DNA of 64,000 bases from CAVSSX01 sp963730735 (lineage in GTDB: Bacteria > Actinomycetota > Acidimicrobiia > Acidimicrobiales > RAAP-2). The notes under the pieces were generated by a model. The model was not told where the DNA came from. It saw only the letters and a program-made list of their open reading frames with translations, and made no database searches. Numbering within the stretch: position 1 is the stretch's first letter; the number at the start of each line of letters is the position of its first letter. The stretch is from the NCBI GenBank assembly GCA_963730735.1, contig CAVSSX010000008.1:571467-635466 (forward strand), read 5' to 3'. A program made the translations under genes and the position numbers. This document shows, piece after piece, positions 49,744-59,380 of the stretch.

Positions 49744-52518
49744 CTACCGGGTGGGCGTCGATCCGGCCGCGTGGGCCGGGCGTCGGACGGACCGGCGGGA
49801 CCGGCGCCGCCACAGGACCACCAGCGCCACCACCAGGGCGACCACGCCCACCGCCGTGCCGACCAGGCCGAGGGAGAGCCCCGGCGCCCGGTAGTCGAAG
49901 GTGAGCAGCCACGAGCCGGCCGGCACCTCGACCCCCTGGATCAGGCCGACCGAGCGGATGCTCAGGGTGCGGGCCGCCCCGCCCCCGACCGGGGTGGCCG
50001 TGACCCGCCAGCCCGGGAGGTTCGACTCGCTGCGGACCACCAGCGCCGGTGACGACGTGGTGACCCGGTCGACCTCCTGCCCGTAGTCGGTCGTGCTCAC
50101 CTGGTGGGCGCGGGCCCCGGCCGGGCCGCCCTGCACCCAGACCGGCGGCGGCACCGCCGTGCGCTGGAACCGGGCGTCGGTGTGCCACATGCCGGTGAAC
50201 CGCCATCCGGTCTGACCCAGCGCCGCCTGGAGGGCCCCGTCCAGCACGTAGTGCTGCCCGTCGGTCGCCGCCACCTGCGACGTGTCGGCCACCGTCCGGG
50301 GCGAGCCGCGGACGACCAGGCCGACCGCCGGCACCGGTTGGCCGAACGTCACCGTGCACCGGCTCGCCCGGCAGACCGTCGTGGTCGACGGGAAGCGCAC
50401 CCGGCCGTCGGGGCCGAGGACGCCCACGGTGGGCGGGGTGCCGGCGGCGGCGCTCGACGTCAGGTCCAGCGAGGCCGAGGCCAGGGTCAGGGGCTGGCCG
50501 AAGTACCAGGTCCGCTGGCGGGCCGTGCCCGGGGCCGGGGCACCGGGACAGGCGGCCGGCGCCGACGGCAGGCTGGCGCCGGGGACGACCTCGGGGGCCA
50601 GCTCCCTCGAGCTCGTGAGCAGGGTCGAGAGCCGCAGCGGGGTGAAGACCCCCTCGGCCAGGGCGCAGGGGCTCAGTGCGTCGATGTAGTGGGCGCCGGT
50701 GGCCTCGCCGTAGTCGTTGTCGACGATCGAGCCGTAGCCCTGGACGCTGCCGAGCTTGGTGAAGACGTTGAGATCGGGCTGGCCCAGCTCGCCCAGCTGT
50801 TGCGAGGTGGCGTTCGTCCCGTAGAAGGCGAACCGGCCCCCGGTGCCGAGCACCGCCGCGGCGGTGGCCGGCGTGGGCTCGGTGATGGAGCCGGGCTGGG
50901 AGTCGAACCCGGTGGCCGACGACAGCCCGAAGAGCACCACGTCGACCACCACCACCCCGACCACCAACCACCGGTGCGGCGCCGCCCGCAGGTGCGACCA
51001 GCCGAGCACCACCAGCGTGGCCAGGAGGGCCACCACCAGCTGGGCCACGAACCACGGCGTGAGGCCCCGGCCGTTGCCGTCGGCCCCGAAGGCCGCCTCG
51101 AGGGGGCCGGGGACGGCGATGGCCACCACGCACAGGATGAGGGCGGCCACCGGCGGGGCGGCGGCCACGAACCGTCGCCAGCCGATCGTCCCCAGCCATT
51201 CCTGTCGCCGCGACAGGCCCCGCTCGACCCAGAAGGCCAGGAGCACGGCCAGGGCCAGGTCGGTGATCCCGATGTTGCGGCTCTGCAGCCGGGTGCTGCC
51301 GAACAGCGGGATGTGGCCGATCAGCCCGCCGACCGGGGTGTACTCACCCCAGGCGAAGATGAGCCCGAGCACGGCCAGGGCCAACCACACCGTCCAGTCG
51401 CGCGCCGTCGGGTCCCGGTGCCGTCCGAAGGCCCGGGTGGCCAGGGCGAAGGCCGCCACCAGCGGCAGCAGGCCCACGTAGCCGGTCACCTCGGGCAGGT
51501 TGTACTGGTTGAAGTACGGGACCTGGTGGAACACCGACCCGCTCCCGCCGAAGAGGTCGGGCACCAGCAACAGCGCCGTCCACTGGGTGTGCAGCGAGCC
51601 CGAGGCGAAGAACGAGTACGGCTCGTTGGCCCGTTGCGACAGGTGGATGAAGTGGTACCCGGGCAGGAGCTGCACGGCACCGATGGCCACCCCCCACAGC
51701 CCGGCCACGGCGCAGAGCACGACGAAGCGGGCCCGGGTGGCCCAGGTCACCACCACGTCCCGGTAGGCCCGGAGGGCGTCCCAGACCACCAGGACGAGGA
51801 CCACGATCTCGGTCTCGGCGATGCTGCGGGGCTCGCCGGTGAGCATGATCAGGCCGACCAGGACGGCCAGGAACACCACCCACGGCAGCACCGAGGCCGG
51901 CACCCCGGTGGCCGCCGGGTCGATGTCCGACGACTGGTGGGCGGCGAGCTCGACGTCGTCCCCTCCCCCGGCGGCCGCCCGCAGCCGGCGGGTGGCCGGG
52001 CCCTGGCCGACGACGCCCCAGCTGATCTTGAGCACGGCCAGCACGATGATCGGCATCAGCCCCATGCCCTGGACGATCCCGAGGTGGACCATCTGGCCGA
52101 CCATCGTCCCGGCGAAGGCGTACACGGCGGCGGCCAGGAAGCCGGCCAGCGGCCGCGCCCCGAGCTGACGGGTCAGCCAGTAGGTCCCGAGCGCCCCCGA
52201 CCAGTACACCACCAGCAGGTTCAGCACCCAGGCGCCGATCGGCGGCAGGAACACGAACAGGAAGGTGAACGGGTAGAGGGCCCCGGCGTTCATGCCGCCG
52301 AGCAGCGGGCTGCCGGACCAGATGTAGGGGTTCCACAGCGGCAGGTGGCCGTGGCGGAGCAGTTCCCCGGCGAACGCCCGCAGGGGGAAGTTCTGGATCA
52401 GGTTGTCCCCCGACAGGGCCGGGATGCCGAACAGCGCCGGGACCACGAAGGCCAGGGCCGGCACGGCCAGCAGGACGGCGACCGCCCGACCGTCGGCGGT
52501 CCTCAGCCATGCCCGCAC
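49744..52518 (-). CDS. YfhO-like large polytopic membrane protein
   Basis: Protein of 924 aa with about twelve membrane helices in the first 540 residues. Early motifs GDNLIQNFPLRAFAGELLRHGHLPLWNPYIWSG are typical of YfhO/GT-C-like proteins that use lipid-linked sugars (Asp/Asn near the first loop). A long extracytoplasmic domain (about 545-880) and one final C-terminal helix follow. YfhO acts in lipoteichoic-acid glycosylation in Firmicutes; the target here is unknown. Start GTG 52518. Lies between the M16 peptidase and dapB. Confidence 0.8.
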   Translation of the reverse strand: MRAWLRTADGRAVAVLLAVPALAFVVPALFGIPALSGDNLIQNFPLRAFAGELLRHGHLPLWNPYIWSGSPLLGGMNAGALYPFTFLFVFLPPIGAWVLNLLVVYWSGALGTYWLTRQLGARPLAGFLAAAVYAFAGTMVGQMVHLGIVQGMGLMPIIVLAVLKISWGVVGQGPATRRLRAAAGGGDDVELAAHQSSDIDPAATGVPASVLPWVVFLAVLVGLIMLTGEPRSIAETEIVVLVLVVWDALRAYRDVVVTWATRARFVVLCAVAGLWGVAIGAVQLLPGYHFIHLSQRANEPYSFFASGSLHTQWTALLLVPDLFGGSGSVFHQVPYFNQYNLPEVTGYVGLLPLVAAFALATRAFGRHRDPTARDWTVWLALAVLGLIFAWGEYTPVGGLIGHIPLFGSTRLQSRNIGITDLALAVLLAFWVERGLSRRQEWLGTIGWRRFVAAAPPVAALILCVVAIAVPGPLEAAFGADGNGRGLTPWFVAQLVVALLATLVVLGWSHLRAAPHRWLVVGVVVVDVVLFGLSSATGFDSQPGSITEPTPATAAAVLGTGGRFAFYGTNATSQQLGELGQPDLNVFTKLGSVQGYGSIVDNDYGEATGAHYIDALSPCALAEGVFTPLRLSTLLTSSRELAPEVVPGASLPSAPAACPGAPAPGTARQRTWYFGQPLTLASASLDLTSSAAAGTPPTVGVLGPDGRVRFPSTTTVCRASRCTVTFGQPVPAVGLVVRGSPRTVADTSQVAATDGQHYVLDGALQAALGQTGWRFTGMWHTDARFQRTAVPPPVWVQGGPAGARAHQVSTTDYGQEVDRVTTSSPALVVRSESNLPGWRVTATPVGGGAARTLSIRSVGLIQGVEVPAGSWLLTFDYRAPGLSLGLVGTAVGVVALVVALVVLWRRRSRRSVRRPAHAAGSTPTR

Positions 52519-52579
52519 GGGGGGCGAACCTAGCCCGTCCGGCCGGTGACCGGTGAACGGTGGCGGCGACCCGGCGAGC

Positions 52580-53869
52580 TCACGCCGCCGGTACGACCAG
52601 ACCCAGCGCCTCGGCGTCGAACGCCGTTTCGTCGAAGGGACCCACGGCGGCCAGGGTCCGCGGCGCCGACGCCAGGTCGGCCGCCACCCGGGCGACGTCG
52701 TCGAGATCGACGGCGTCGATCCGGGCCAGGACGTCGTCGACCGGACGGACCTCGCCGTGCAGCAGGAGCGAGGCCCCGAGCCGGCTCATCCGGGCCCCCG
52801 AGTCCTCCCCCGAGAGCAGGGTCTCGGCCCGCAGGTTCCCCTTGGCGATCGTCAGCTCGCGCGCCGTGACCCCGTCGGTGGCCAGCAGCTCGAGCTCACC
52901 GACGGCGATGCGCAGGACCTCGTCGACGTGCTCGGGGGCCGTCCCGGCCACGATGGACACCGTGCCGGTGTCGGCGTAGCTGGAACGCTCCGACCACACC
53001 GAGTAGGCCAGGCCCCGTTGCTCCCGGATCTTCTGGAAGAGCCGGCTCGAGAGGCCGCCGCCCAGGATGTGGTTGAGCACGGCGATGGCCCAGCGGTCCT
53101 CGCTGAACCGGGAGACCGAGCGGCTGCCCAGCACCAGGTGGGCCTGTTCGGTCGGGCGGCGTCGCACGACCAGGGGCCGCGACGGGGCCGTCGGGACGGC
53201 ACGCGCCGGCGAGGTGCCGCCGGCGGCGCTCGCGGTCCGCTCGGTCACCGCCCGGGCCACGTCGGCGTGGTCGATGGCGCCGGCCACCGAGACCACCATG
53301 TTGCCCGGCCGGTAGTGGTCGTCGAAGAAGGCCCGGATGTCCCCGGCCGTGGTGGCCCGGACGCTGCCGGCGGTGCCGAGGGTGTCACGGCCGAGCGGGT
53401 GGTCGGGGAAGACCGCCGCCGTCCACTCCTCGGCCACCAGGTCGGCCGGCTCGTCGGCGTGCATCAGGATCTCGTCGAGGATGACCGACCGCTCGGCGTC
53501 GACGTCGTCGGGCCGCAGGGCCGGATCCCACATGATGTCCGAGAGGATGTCGAGCCCGAGCGGCAGGTGCTCGGCCAGCAGCCGGATGTAGAAGGTCGTG
53601 TACTCCTTGGTGGTGAAGGCGTTGCAGTCCCCGCCGACCTCGTCGAGGGCCTCGGCGATGGCAGCCGCCGACCGGCGCGACGTGCCCTTGAACAGCAGGT
53701 GCTCGAGGAAGTGGGACGCCCCGGCCCGCTCCTCGGTCTCGTCACGCGAGCCGGTCCCGACCCAGAAGCCCACCGAAACCGACCGCACGTCGGGCATCGC
53801 CTCAGTGGCGAGGCGGATGCCCGACGGCAGTCGTTCGATGATGACCGGCGATGCCGGTGGGTGGGTCAA
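52580..53869 (-). CDS. M16 zinc peptidase (PepR/MPP-beta-like)
   Basis: Processing peptidase-like protein of 429 aa. Inverted zinc motif SHFLEHLLFKGT (HxxEH) with the distal Glu in AERSVILDEI, plus the C-terminal half with VLNHILGGGLSSRLFQKIREQRGLAYSV. Start is TTG 53869 in a TTGA overlap with the pnp stop, so it is translated after pnp. The pnp-pepR pairing is conserved across actinobacteria. Substrate unknown. Confidence 0.92.
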   Translation of the reverse strand: MTHPPASPVIIERLPSGIRLATEAMPDVRSVSVGFWVGTGSRDETEERAGASHFLEHLLFKGTSRRSAAAIAEALDEVGGDCNAFTTKEYTTFYIRLLAEHLPLGLDILSDIMWDPALRPDDVDAERSVILDEILMHADEPADLVAEEWTAAVFPDHPLGRDTLGTAGSVRATTAGDIRAFFDDHYRPGNMVVSVAGAIDHADVARAVTERTASAAGGTSPARAVPTAPSRPLVVRRRPTEQAHLVLGSRSVSRFSEDRWAIAVLNHILGGGLSSRLFQKIREQRGLAYSVWSERSSYADTGTVSIVAGTAPEHVDEVLRIAVGELELLATDGVTARELTIAKGNLRAETLLSGEDSGARMSRLGASLLLHGEVRPVDDVLARIDAVDLDDVARVAADLASAPRTLAAVGPFDETAFDAEALGLVVPAA

Positions 53870-56361
53870 CGGCGCCGGGGACGACTGCGACGGCGCTCGC
53901 CGTCGCCGTTGTCGCCCCGGCTCTCGGCCGGTGCGCCCGGGCCGAGGTCGCCCAAGTCGGCGACCAGCTCGGCCTCGAAGGCGTCCTCGAAGGACGCCAC
54001 CGTCGGCGCGGTGGTCGCCGCGTCGGCCCGGACGGCGCCACGCGGGCCCGGGTCGTTGTGACCGTTGCCGCGATCGCCGTTGCCGCCGCGGTCGCCGTTC
54101 CCCCGCCCGCCATTGCCGGCGGACGGGCTGCCGCCGCCGTTGGGGCTGGCCGCCGGGGCGGCGTCGGACTCGGGCACGTTGGCCAGCGAGAGCGACACCT
54201 TGCCCTGCGGGTCGATGTCGTCGACCTTCACCTCGATGGCCTGACCCAGGGTCAGCACGTCCTCGACGGCCCCGACGCGCTTGCCGCCGGCCAGCGGGGA
54301 CAGCTTCGAGATGTGCAGCAGGCCGTCACGACCCGGCAGCACGCTCACGAAGGCACCGAACTTGGTCAGGTTGACCACCCGGCCGGCGTAGACGGCACCG
54401 ACCTCGGCGGTCGGCGGGTCGAGGATGAGGGAGATCCGTCGCCGGGCCTCCTCGACGGCGTTGCCGTCCTTGGCCCCGATGGTCACCGTGCCCACCATGC
54501 CGTCGTCGTCGACGGCGATGTCGGCCCCGGTCTCCTGCTGCAGGGTGTTGATGACCTTCCCCTTGGGCCCGATGACCTCGCCGATCTTGTCGATCGGGAT
54601 CTCCATCGAGACGATCTTGGGGGCGCTGGTGGCCACCTCGTCACGGGGCTCGGCGATGGCGCCGGCCATGACCTCGAGGATCGCCAACCGGGCTTCCTTG
54701 GCCTGGAGCAACGCCTTCGCCAACACGTCGGCCGGCAGGCCGTCGATCTTGGTGTCGAGCTGCAGCGCCGTCACGGCCTCGGACGTGCCGGCGACCTTGA
54801 AGTCCATGTCGCCGAAGGCGTCCTCGGAGCCGAGGATGTCGGTCAGGGTGACGTAGGTCCCCTCGTCGTAGACGAGGCCCATGGCGATCCCGGCCACCGG
54901 GGCCTTGATCGGCACACCGGCCGCCATCAGCGACAGGGTCGAGCCGCACACCGAGGCCATCGACGTCGAGCCGTTGGAGGCGAGGACGTCGGAGACCAGG
55001 CGCAGCGTGTAGGGGAACTCCTCCTGGCTCGGCACGACCGGCAGGAGGGCCCGCTCGGCCAGCAGGCCGTGGCCGATCTCCCGGCGCTTCGGGCCGCGCA
55101 TGAAGCCCGTCTCACCGGTCGAGAACGGCGGGAAGTTGTAGTGGTGCATGTAGCGCTTGTGCTCGACCGGGGTGATGGTGTCGAGCAACTGGTTCATCCG
55201 CGGCATGCCGAGGGTGGTCACGTTCAGCACCTGGGTCTCGCCACGCTGGAAGAGCGCCGAGCCGTGGGCCGTCGGGAACAGGTCCACCTCGGCCGACAGC
55301 GGCCGGATGTCCTTGGTGCCCCGGCCGTCCATGCGCAGGCCCTCGTCGACGATGCGCCGGCGGACCAGCTTCTTGGTGAGGGCCCGGACGGCGGCCTTGA
55401 CCTCGCGCTCGCGACCCTCGAACTCACCGGCCAGGGTGGCCTGGATGGAGGCCGAGGCCTCGTCGAGGGCGGCGTTGCGGGCGGCCTTGGCCGTGACCTT
55501 GTTGGCCTCGGCCACCAGGTCGGTGCCGACGGCGGCGACCCGCTCCCACACGTCGTCGAGGTAGTCGGAGAAGGTCGAGAACTCGATCGTCTCGATCGGG
55601 CCCCGCTCCTTCACGTACGACGCCACCAGCTGACGCTGGAGGTTGATCGACTCGCGGATCCAGGTCTTGGCCGACTCCAGGCCCTCGGCGAGGACCTCCT
55701 CGGTGACCTTGGGCGCGCCGTCCTCGTAGTACTGCCAGGACTTCTCGGTGCCACCGGCCTCGACCATCATGATGGCCACGTCGGCGTCCTCGGTCTCGCC
55801 GAGGGCCCGGCCGGCGACGACCAGCTCGAACGTCGCCTCCTCACCTTCCTCGAAGGTGGGGTGCGGGATCCAGGCGCCCTCGGTCGTGTAGGCCACCCGG
55901 ACGGCCCCGATCGGGCCGTCGAAGGGGATGCCCGAGAGCATCAGGGCGGCCGAGGCGGCGTTGATGGCCAGGACGTCGTGGGGGTTCACCTGGTCGGCAC
56001 CGAAGATGGTGCCGACGACGTGGACCTCGTTGCGGAAGCCCTTGGGGAACGAGGGCCGCAGCGGGCGGTCGATGAGCCGGCAGGTCAGGATGGCCTGGTC
56101 GGACGACTTGCCCTCCCGGCGGAAGAACGAGCCGGGGATCTTGCCGGCGGCGTAGGTGCGCTCCTCGATGTCGACGGTGAGGGGGAAGAAGTCCGTCCCC
56201 TCCCGCACCGAACGAGCGGCGGTCGCCGTGGCCAGTAGGACGGTGTCCCCGATGCGGGCGACGACGGCGCCGTCGGCCAGTTGGGCCAGCTTGCCGGCCT
56301 CGAAGGACAGGGTGCGATCGGTGCCACTGATGGGCGCCGACACGGAGATGGCCTCAGCCAT
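53866..56361 (-). CDS. pnp: Polyribonucleotide nucleotidyltransferase
   Basis: Phosphorolytic 3'-5' exoribonuclease, 831 aa. Two RNase PH domains (RSVREGTDFFPLTVDIEERTYAAGKIPGSFFRREGK; RPLSAEVDLFPTAHGSALFQRGETQVL), KH domain (GEVIGPKGKVINTLQQETGADIAV) and S1 domain (VYAGRVVNLTKFGAFVSVLPGRDGLLHISKLS). An Arg/Gly/Asn-rich repeated tail (GNGDRGGNGDRGNG) extends past S1, unlike E. coli PNPase, and may bind RNA or partners. ATG 56361 has AAGGAG. Confidence 0.97.
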   Translation of the reverse strand: MAEAISVSAPISGTDRTLSFEAGKLAQLADGAVVARIGDTVLLATATAARSVREGTDFFPLTVDIEERTYAAGKIPGSFFRREGKSSDQAILTCRLIDRPLRPSFPKGFRNEVHVVGTIFGADQVNPHDVLAINAASAALMLSGIPFDGPIGAVRVAYTTEGAWIPHPTFEEGEEATFELVVAGRALGETEDADVAIMMVEAGGTEKSWQYYEDGAPKVTEEVLAEGLESAKTWIRESINLQRQLVASYVKERGPIETIEFSTFSDYLDDVWERVAAVGTDLVAEANKVTAKAARNAALDEASASIQATLAGEFEGREREVKAAVRALTKKLVRRRIVDEGLRMDGRGTKDIRPLSAEVDLFPTAHGSALFQRGETQVLNVTTLGMPRMNQLLDTITPVEHKRYMHHYNFPPFSTGETGFMRGPKRREIGHGLLAERALLPVVPSQEEFPYTLRLVSDVLASNGSTSMASVCGSTLSLMAAGVPIKAPVAGIAMGLVYDEGTYVTLTDILGSEDAFGDMDFKVAGTSEAVTALQLDTKIDGLPADVLAKALLQAKEARLAILEVMAGAIAEPRDEVATSAPKIVSMEIPIDKIGEVIGPKGKVINTLQQETGADIAVDDDGMVGTVTIGAKDGNAVEEARRRISLILDPPTAEVGAVYAGRVVNLTKFGAFVSVLPGRDGLLHISKLSPLAGGKRVGAVEDVLTLGQAIEVKVDDIDPQGKVSLSLANVPESDAAPAASPNGGGSPSAGNGGRGNGDRGGNGDRGNGHNDPGPRGAVRADAATTAPTVASFEDAFEAELVADLGDLGPGAPAESRGDNGDGERRRSRPRRR

Positions 56362-56506
56362 AGTGCTCCTTGGGGTTTGGGGGCCCCCTCGGCCGGTTCC
56401 CAGTGGTCGACCACCTCGTCCTCCCCGGTCCGCCGATGGCGGCCGGTGCGAAGGTGACCGGCGACTGGCAGCCGACTCCTCGGGTTGCCCGTCTTTGTTT
56501 ATGCAA

Positions 56507-56529
56507 CCGCCCGGCCGACGGCCGGGCGG
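56507..56529 (-). terminator. Stem-loop between rpsO and pnp
   Basis: Perfect 10-bp stem (CCGCCCGGCC / GGCCGGGCGG, 3-nt loop) 16 bp past the rpsO stop. On the minus strand it is followed by TTGCATAAACAAAG, not a T-run. In E. coli the rpsO-pnp gap holds a terminator and RNase III site; this is a comparable position. Confidence 0.5.
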
Positions 56530-56545
56530 AAGATCGTTGGGGACG

Positions 56546-56803
56546 CTAGCGGCGGATGCCGAGCCGTCCGATGATGGTGCGGTACCGCTCGACGTCGTTG
56601 TCCCGCACGTAGTCGAGCAGGCGACGACGGCGACCGATGAGCTTCATCAGGCCCCGCCGGGTGTGATGGTCACCCTTGTGGAGCTTGAGGTGGTCCGTCA
56701 GGTGCGAGATGCGATCCGTGAGGAGGGCGATCTGGACCTCGGACGATCCGACATCGGTGTCGTGCAACCGGTGTTCGGCGATGATGGCCTGCTTATCGGG
56801 CAT
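56546..56803 (-). CDS. rpsO: 30S ribosomal protein S15
   Basis: Small-subunit protein of 85 aa binding 16S rRNA central domain. Motifs DTGSSEVQ-like (DTDVGSSEVQIALLTDRISHLTDHLKLHKGDHHTRRGLMKLIGRRRRLLDYV) are diagnostic. ATG 56803 gives MPDKQAIIAEHRLH; an upstream opening to 56902 is rejected. Conserved rpsO-pnp order. Confidence 0.97.
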   Translation of the reverse strand: MPDKQAIIAEHRLHDTDVGSSEVQIALLTDRISHLTDHLKLHKGDHHTRRGLMKLIGRRRRLLDYVRDNDVERYRTIIGRLGIRR

Positions 56804-57026
56804 GTACGAAAAAACCTCGGGACGTGGTGAACATCGGAAGCGGACGGCCCCGTCGCCGGGCACTCGAAGGTGTCCGACGCCGGCGGCCCGCACCCCGCAC
56901 ACCGGTAGGTCGGCGGCGGGTGGCAGGTTGCCTGCCGGCCAAGGTAGCCCCTGACCGGGATCTACGTTAGCAGGCCGGGGGGCCGAACGCCCGAATTCCC
57001 CACCGTGTCACGCCCCATGCGCCGCC

Positions 57027-57968
57027 TCAGCCGCCGGCGGCGAGCAGACGGCGGGTGTCGGCCACGTCACGGCCCATCTGCTCCACCAGCTCGTCGATCG
57101 ACTCGAAGCGGATCTGGCCGTGCAGACGGTCCACGAAGGCCACCTGGGCCCGCTCGCCGTACAGGTCACCCTGGAAGTCGAGCACGTACGCCTCGACCAG
57201 CAGGTCGCCGTCGTCGTCGTAGAAGGTCGGGCGCCGACCGACCGAGATGGCGGCCGGCAGCTCGGTGCCGTCGGGCCGCCGGTACCACCCGGCGTAGACG
57301 CCGTCACCGGGCAGGGCGATCTCCCGGGGGATCTCGACGTTGGCCGTCGGGTAGCCGAGGGTGGCGCCACCCCGGCCGTCCCCGTGCACCACCTCGCCCC
57401 GTACCTGATGGGGCCGGCCGAGCAGGGCGGCCGCCTCGGCCACCCGGCCGTCGGCCACCAACTGGCGGATGCGGGTCGAGGACACGGCCACGCCCTCGTC
57501 GCCCCGCAGGCTGATCCCCTCCACCTCGAAACCGAGCGACCGGCCCAGCTCCCCGAGCAGGGTGACGTTGCCCTTGCGCCCGTGGCCGAAGTGGAAGTCC
57601 TCGCCGACCACGATCACCTTGGCCCCGGCTTTGTCGACCAGGATCTCCCGGACGAACTCCTCGGCCGTCTCGTCGGCCCGGCCGGCGTCGAAGGGCACCA
57701 CCAGCGTGCGGTCGATCCCACAGTCCTCGAGCAGCTCGAGCTTCTGGCCGAGGTCGGTCAGCAGCGACGGCGCCGAGTCGGGCCGGACCACCGTGGCCGG
57801 GTGGCGGTCGAAGGTCACCACGGTCGTCGGGACCCCGAGGTCGGCCGCCCGGCGGCGCAGCTCGGCCAGCAGGTGCCGGTGGCCGAGGTGGACCCCGTCG
57901 TAGGCGCCGATGGTCACGACCGACCCGCCCTCGAACGGTGTGCAGCCCTCGGGGGCAAGGACCTCCAT
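57027..57968 (-). CDS. ribF: Bifunctional riboflavin kinase / FAD synthetase
   Basis: Makes FMN and FAD, 313 aa. N-terminal adenylyltransferase with VVTIGAYDGVHLGHRHLL, VGEDFHFGHGRKGN and SSTRIRQLVADG (SSTxIR); C-terminal kinase with GRPHQVRGEVVHGDGRGGATLGYPTANV and SVGRRPTF. ATG 57968. The same frame runs open back through truB to rbfA, but this is because the rbfA stop is hidden by a frame break; the rbfA-truB-ribF genes are separate. Confidence 0.95.
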   Translation of the reverse strand: MEVLAPEGCTPFEGGSVVTIGAYDGVHLGHRHLLAELRRRAADLGVPTTVVTFDRHPATVVRPDSAPSLLTDLGQKLELLEDCGIDRTLVVPFDAGRADETAEEFVREILVDKAGAKVIVVGEDFHFGHGRKGNVTLLGELGRSLGFEVEGISLRGDEGVAVSSTRIRQLVADGRVAEAAALLGRPHQVRGEVVHGDGRGGATLGYPTANVEIPREIALPGDGVYAGWYRRPDGTELPAAISVGRRPTFYDDDGDLLVEAYVLDFQGDLYGERAQVAFVDRLHGQIRFESIDELVEQMGRDVADTRRLLAAGG

Positions 57969-57979
57969 CAGGGGTGAGG

Positions 57980-58894
57980 TTAGTTGCCGACCAGGACCAC
58001 GGCGGGACGGATCCGGTCGGTCCCGGTGGCCTCGTAGACGGCCAGCAGCCGTTGGCCGCCGTCGACCAGGGCCCAGGGGCCCTCCCCCACGGCCCCGAGC
58101 GACACCCGGTCGAGCGGGAACCCTCGAGCGACCAGCCGAGCCACCTCCTGGTCGGTGGTGACGCGATCGAGGTCTCGGAGGGCCTCGGCTGGGGTGAGGA
58201 CGGCGTCGGCGCCGAGCGCCTCGAGCGGCGTGGCCTGGGCCACGCCGAACGACCCGATCGCCGTGCGGCGGAGGGCCCGGACGTGGGCGCCGCCACCCAG
58301 GGCGGCGCCCAGATCGGCCGCCAGCACCCGGACGTAGGTGCCCGACGAGCACTCGATCTCGGCCGACAGGACCCCGGGCTCGGGGCCCTCGGCCAGGTCG
58401 AAGCGGTACACGGTGACCGGACGGGGCGGCCGCTCGATCTCTCTGCCCTCCCGGGCCAGCTCGTGCAGCGGCCGTCCGCCGATCTTCACCGCCGACACCA
58501 TCGGCGGTATCTGCTCGATCGGGCCGGTGAGGGACACGGCCGCCGCCCGGGCGGCGGCCAGGGTGACGCCCGCCATGTCCCAGGTCGACACGACCTCCCC
58601 GGCGGCGTCGAGGGTCGACGTGGCCGTCCCGAGCACGATCTCGGTGGTGTAGGTCTTGGGCAGAGCGGTCAGGAAGCGGAGCAGCCGGGTGGCCCGGCCC
58701 AGGCCGACCAGGAGCACGCCGGTGGCATCGGGGTCGAGCGTCCCGGCGTGGCCCACCCGCTTCTGGCCGAAGATCCTCCGGCACCGGGCGACCACGTCGT
58801 GCGACGTCATCCCGGCCGGCTTGTCCACGACCACCAGGCCGGTGGTGAGGGTGCCGGCCCGGCCGGCCGTGGGGGTCGAGGGCCCGGGGCTCAT
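57980..58894 (-). CDS. truB: tRNA pseudouridine(55) synthase
   Basis: Makes pseudouridine 55 in the T-loop of tRNAs, 304 aa. Catalytic Asp in GHAGTLDPDATGVLLV, then TYTTEIVLGTAT, QIPPMVSAVKIGGRPLHELAREG and CSSGTYVRVLAADLG. ATG 58894 overlaps the inferred rbfA stop (ATGA). C-terminal PUA-like tail ends RPAVVLVGN. Confidence 0.95.
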   Translation of the reverse strand: MSPGPSTPTAGRAGTLTTGLVVVDKPAGMTSHDVVARCRRIFGQKRVGHAGTLDPDATGVLLVGLGRATRLLRFLTALPKTYTTEIVLGTATSTLDAAGEVVSTWDMAGVTLAAARAAAVSLTGPIEQIPPMVSAVKIGGRPLHELAREGREIERPPRPVTVYRFDLAEGPEPGVLSAEIECSSGTYVRVLAADLGAALGGGAHVRALRRTAIGSFGVAQATPLEALGADAVLTPAEALRDLDRVTTDQEVARLVARGFPLDRVSLGAVGEGPWALVDGGQRLLAVYEATGTDRIRPAVVLVGN

Positions 58895-59363
58895 GCCGGC
58901 CCGTCCGGCGTCGGCTCGTCGGGCGTCGGGTCGTCGGGCGCCGGCTCGTCGGGCGTCGGGCCCCGGCCGCCAGTGTGTCGGTCGTCGGCTCGGCGTCGTG
59001 GATCCGCCGCAGCACCTCGTCCACCCGGGCCCCGGCCGAGACGGCCGGATCGGCCACGAAGGTGAGGCGCGGCGTGCGCTTCATCCGGACCTGGCCGCCC
59101 ATGTGTCGTTGGAGCTGGGCGCGGCGCTCGTCGAGGGCCGCCGCCGCCTCGTCGTCGAGCGAGGCCACGTAGACCGTCGCCGTCCGCAGGTCGGGCGACG
59201 TGTCGACCGAGGTCACGGTCAGCAGCCGGAGGCGCTCGTCGGCATCGGCCAGCCGCTCGAGCTCCTCGGCCACGATCTGCCGGAGGACCTGGTTGACCCG
59301 CAGCGACCTCGGGTACGAGCTGGCGCTGCCCCGATCCGGGGTGCGGGAACGGCGGGACGCCAT
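58891..59363 (-). CDS. rbfA: Ribosome-binding factor A (frame break near 58958-58964)
   Basis: 30S maturation factor, about 157 aa. Type-II KH-like core: VNQVLRQIVAEELERLAD, LLTVTSVDTSPDLRTATVYVA, RRAQLQRHMGGQVRMKRTPRLTFVAD, RVDEVLRRIHDAE. As given the frame runs on for 700 codons; adding one base in the run GGGCCCC (58958-58964) gives an acidic repeat tail (PTPDEPAPDDPTPDEP) and TGA at 58893-58891, coupled to truB by ATGA. The tail is encoded by short tandem DNA repeats. Confidence 0.88.
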
Positions 59364-59380
59364 GTCGAGCGCTCCAGACC

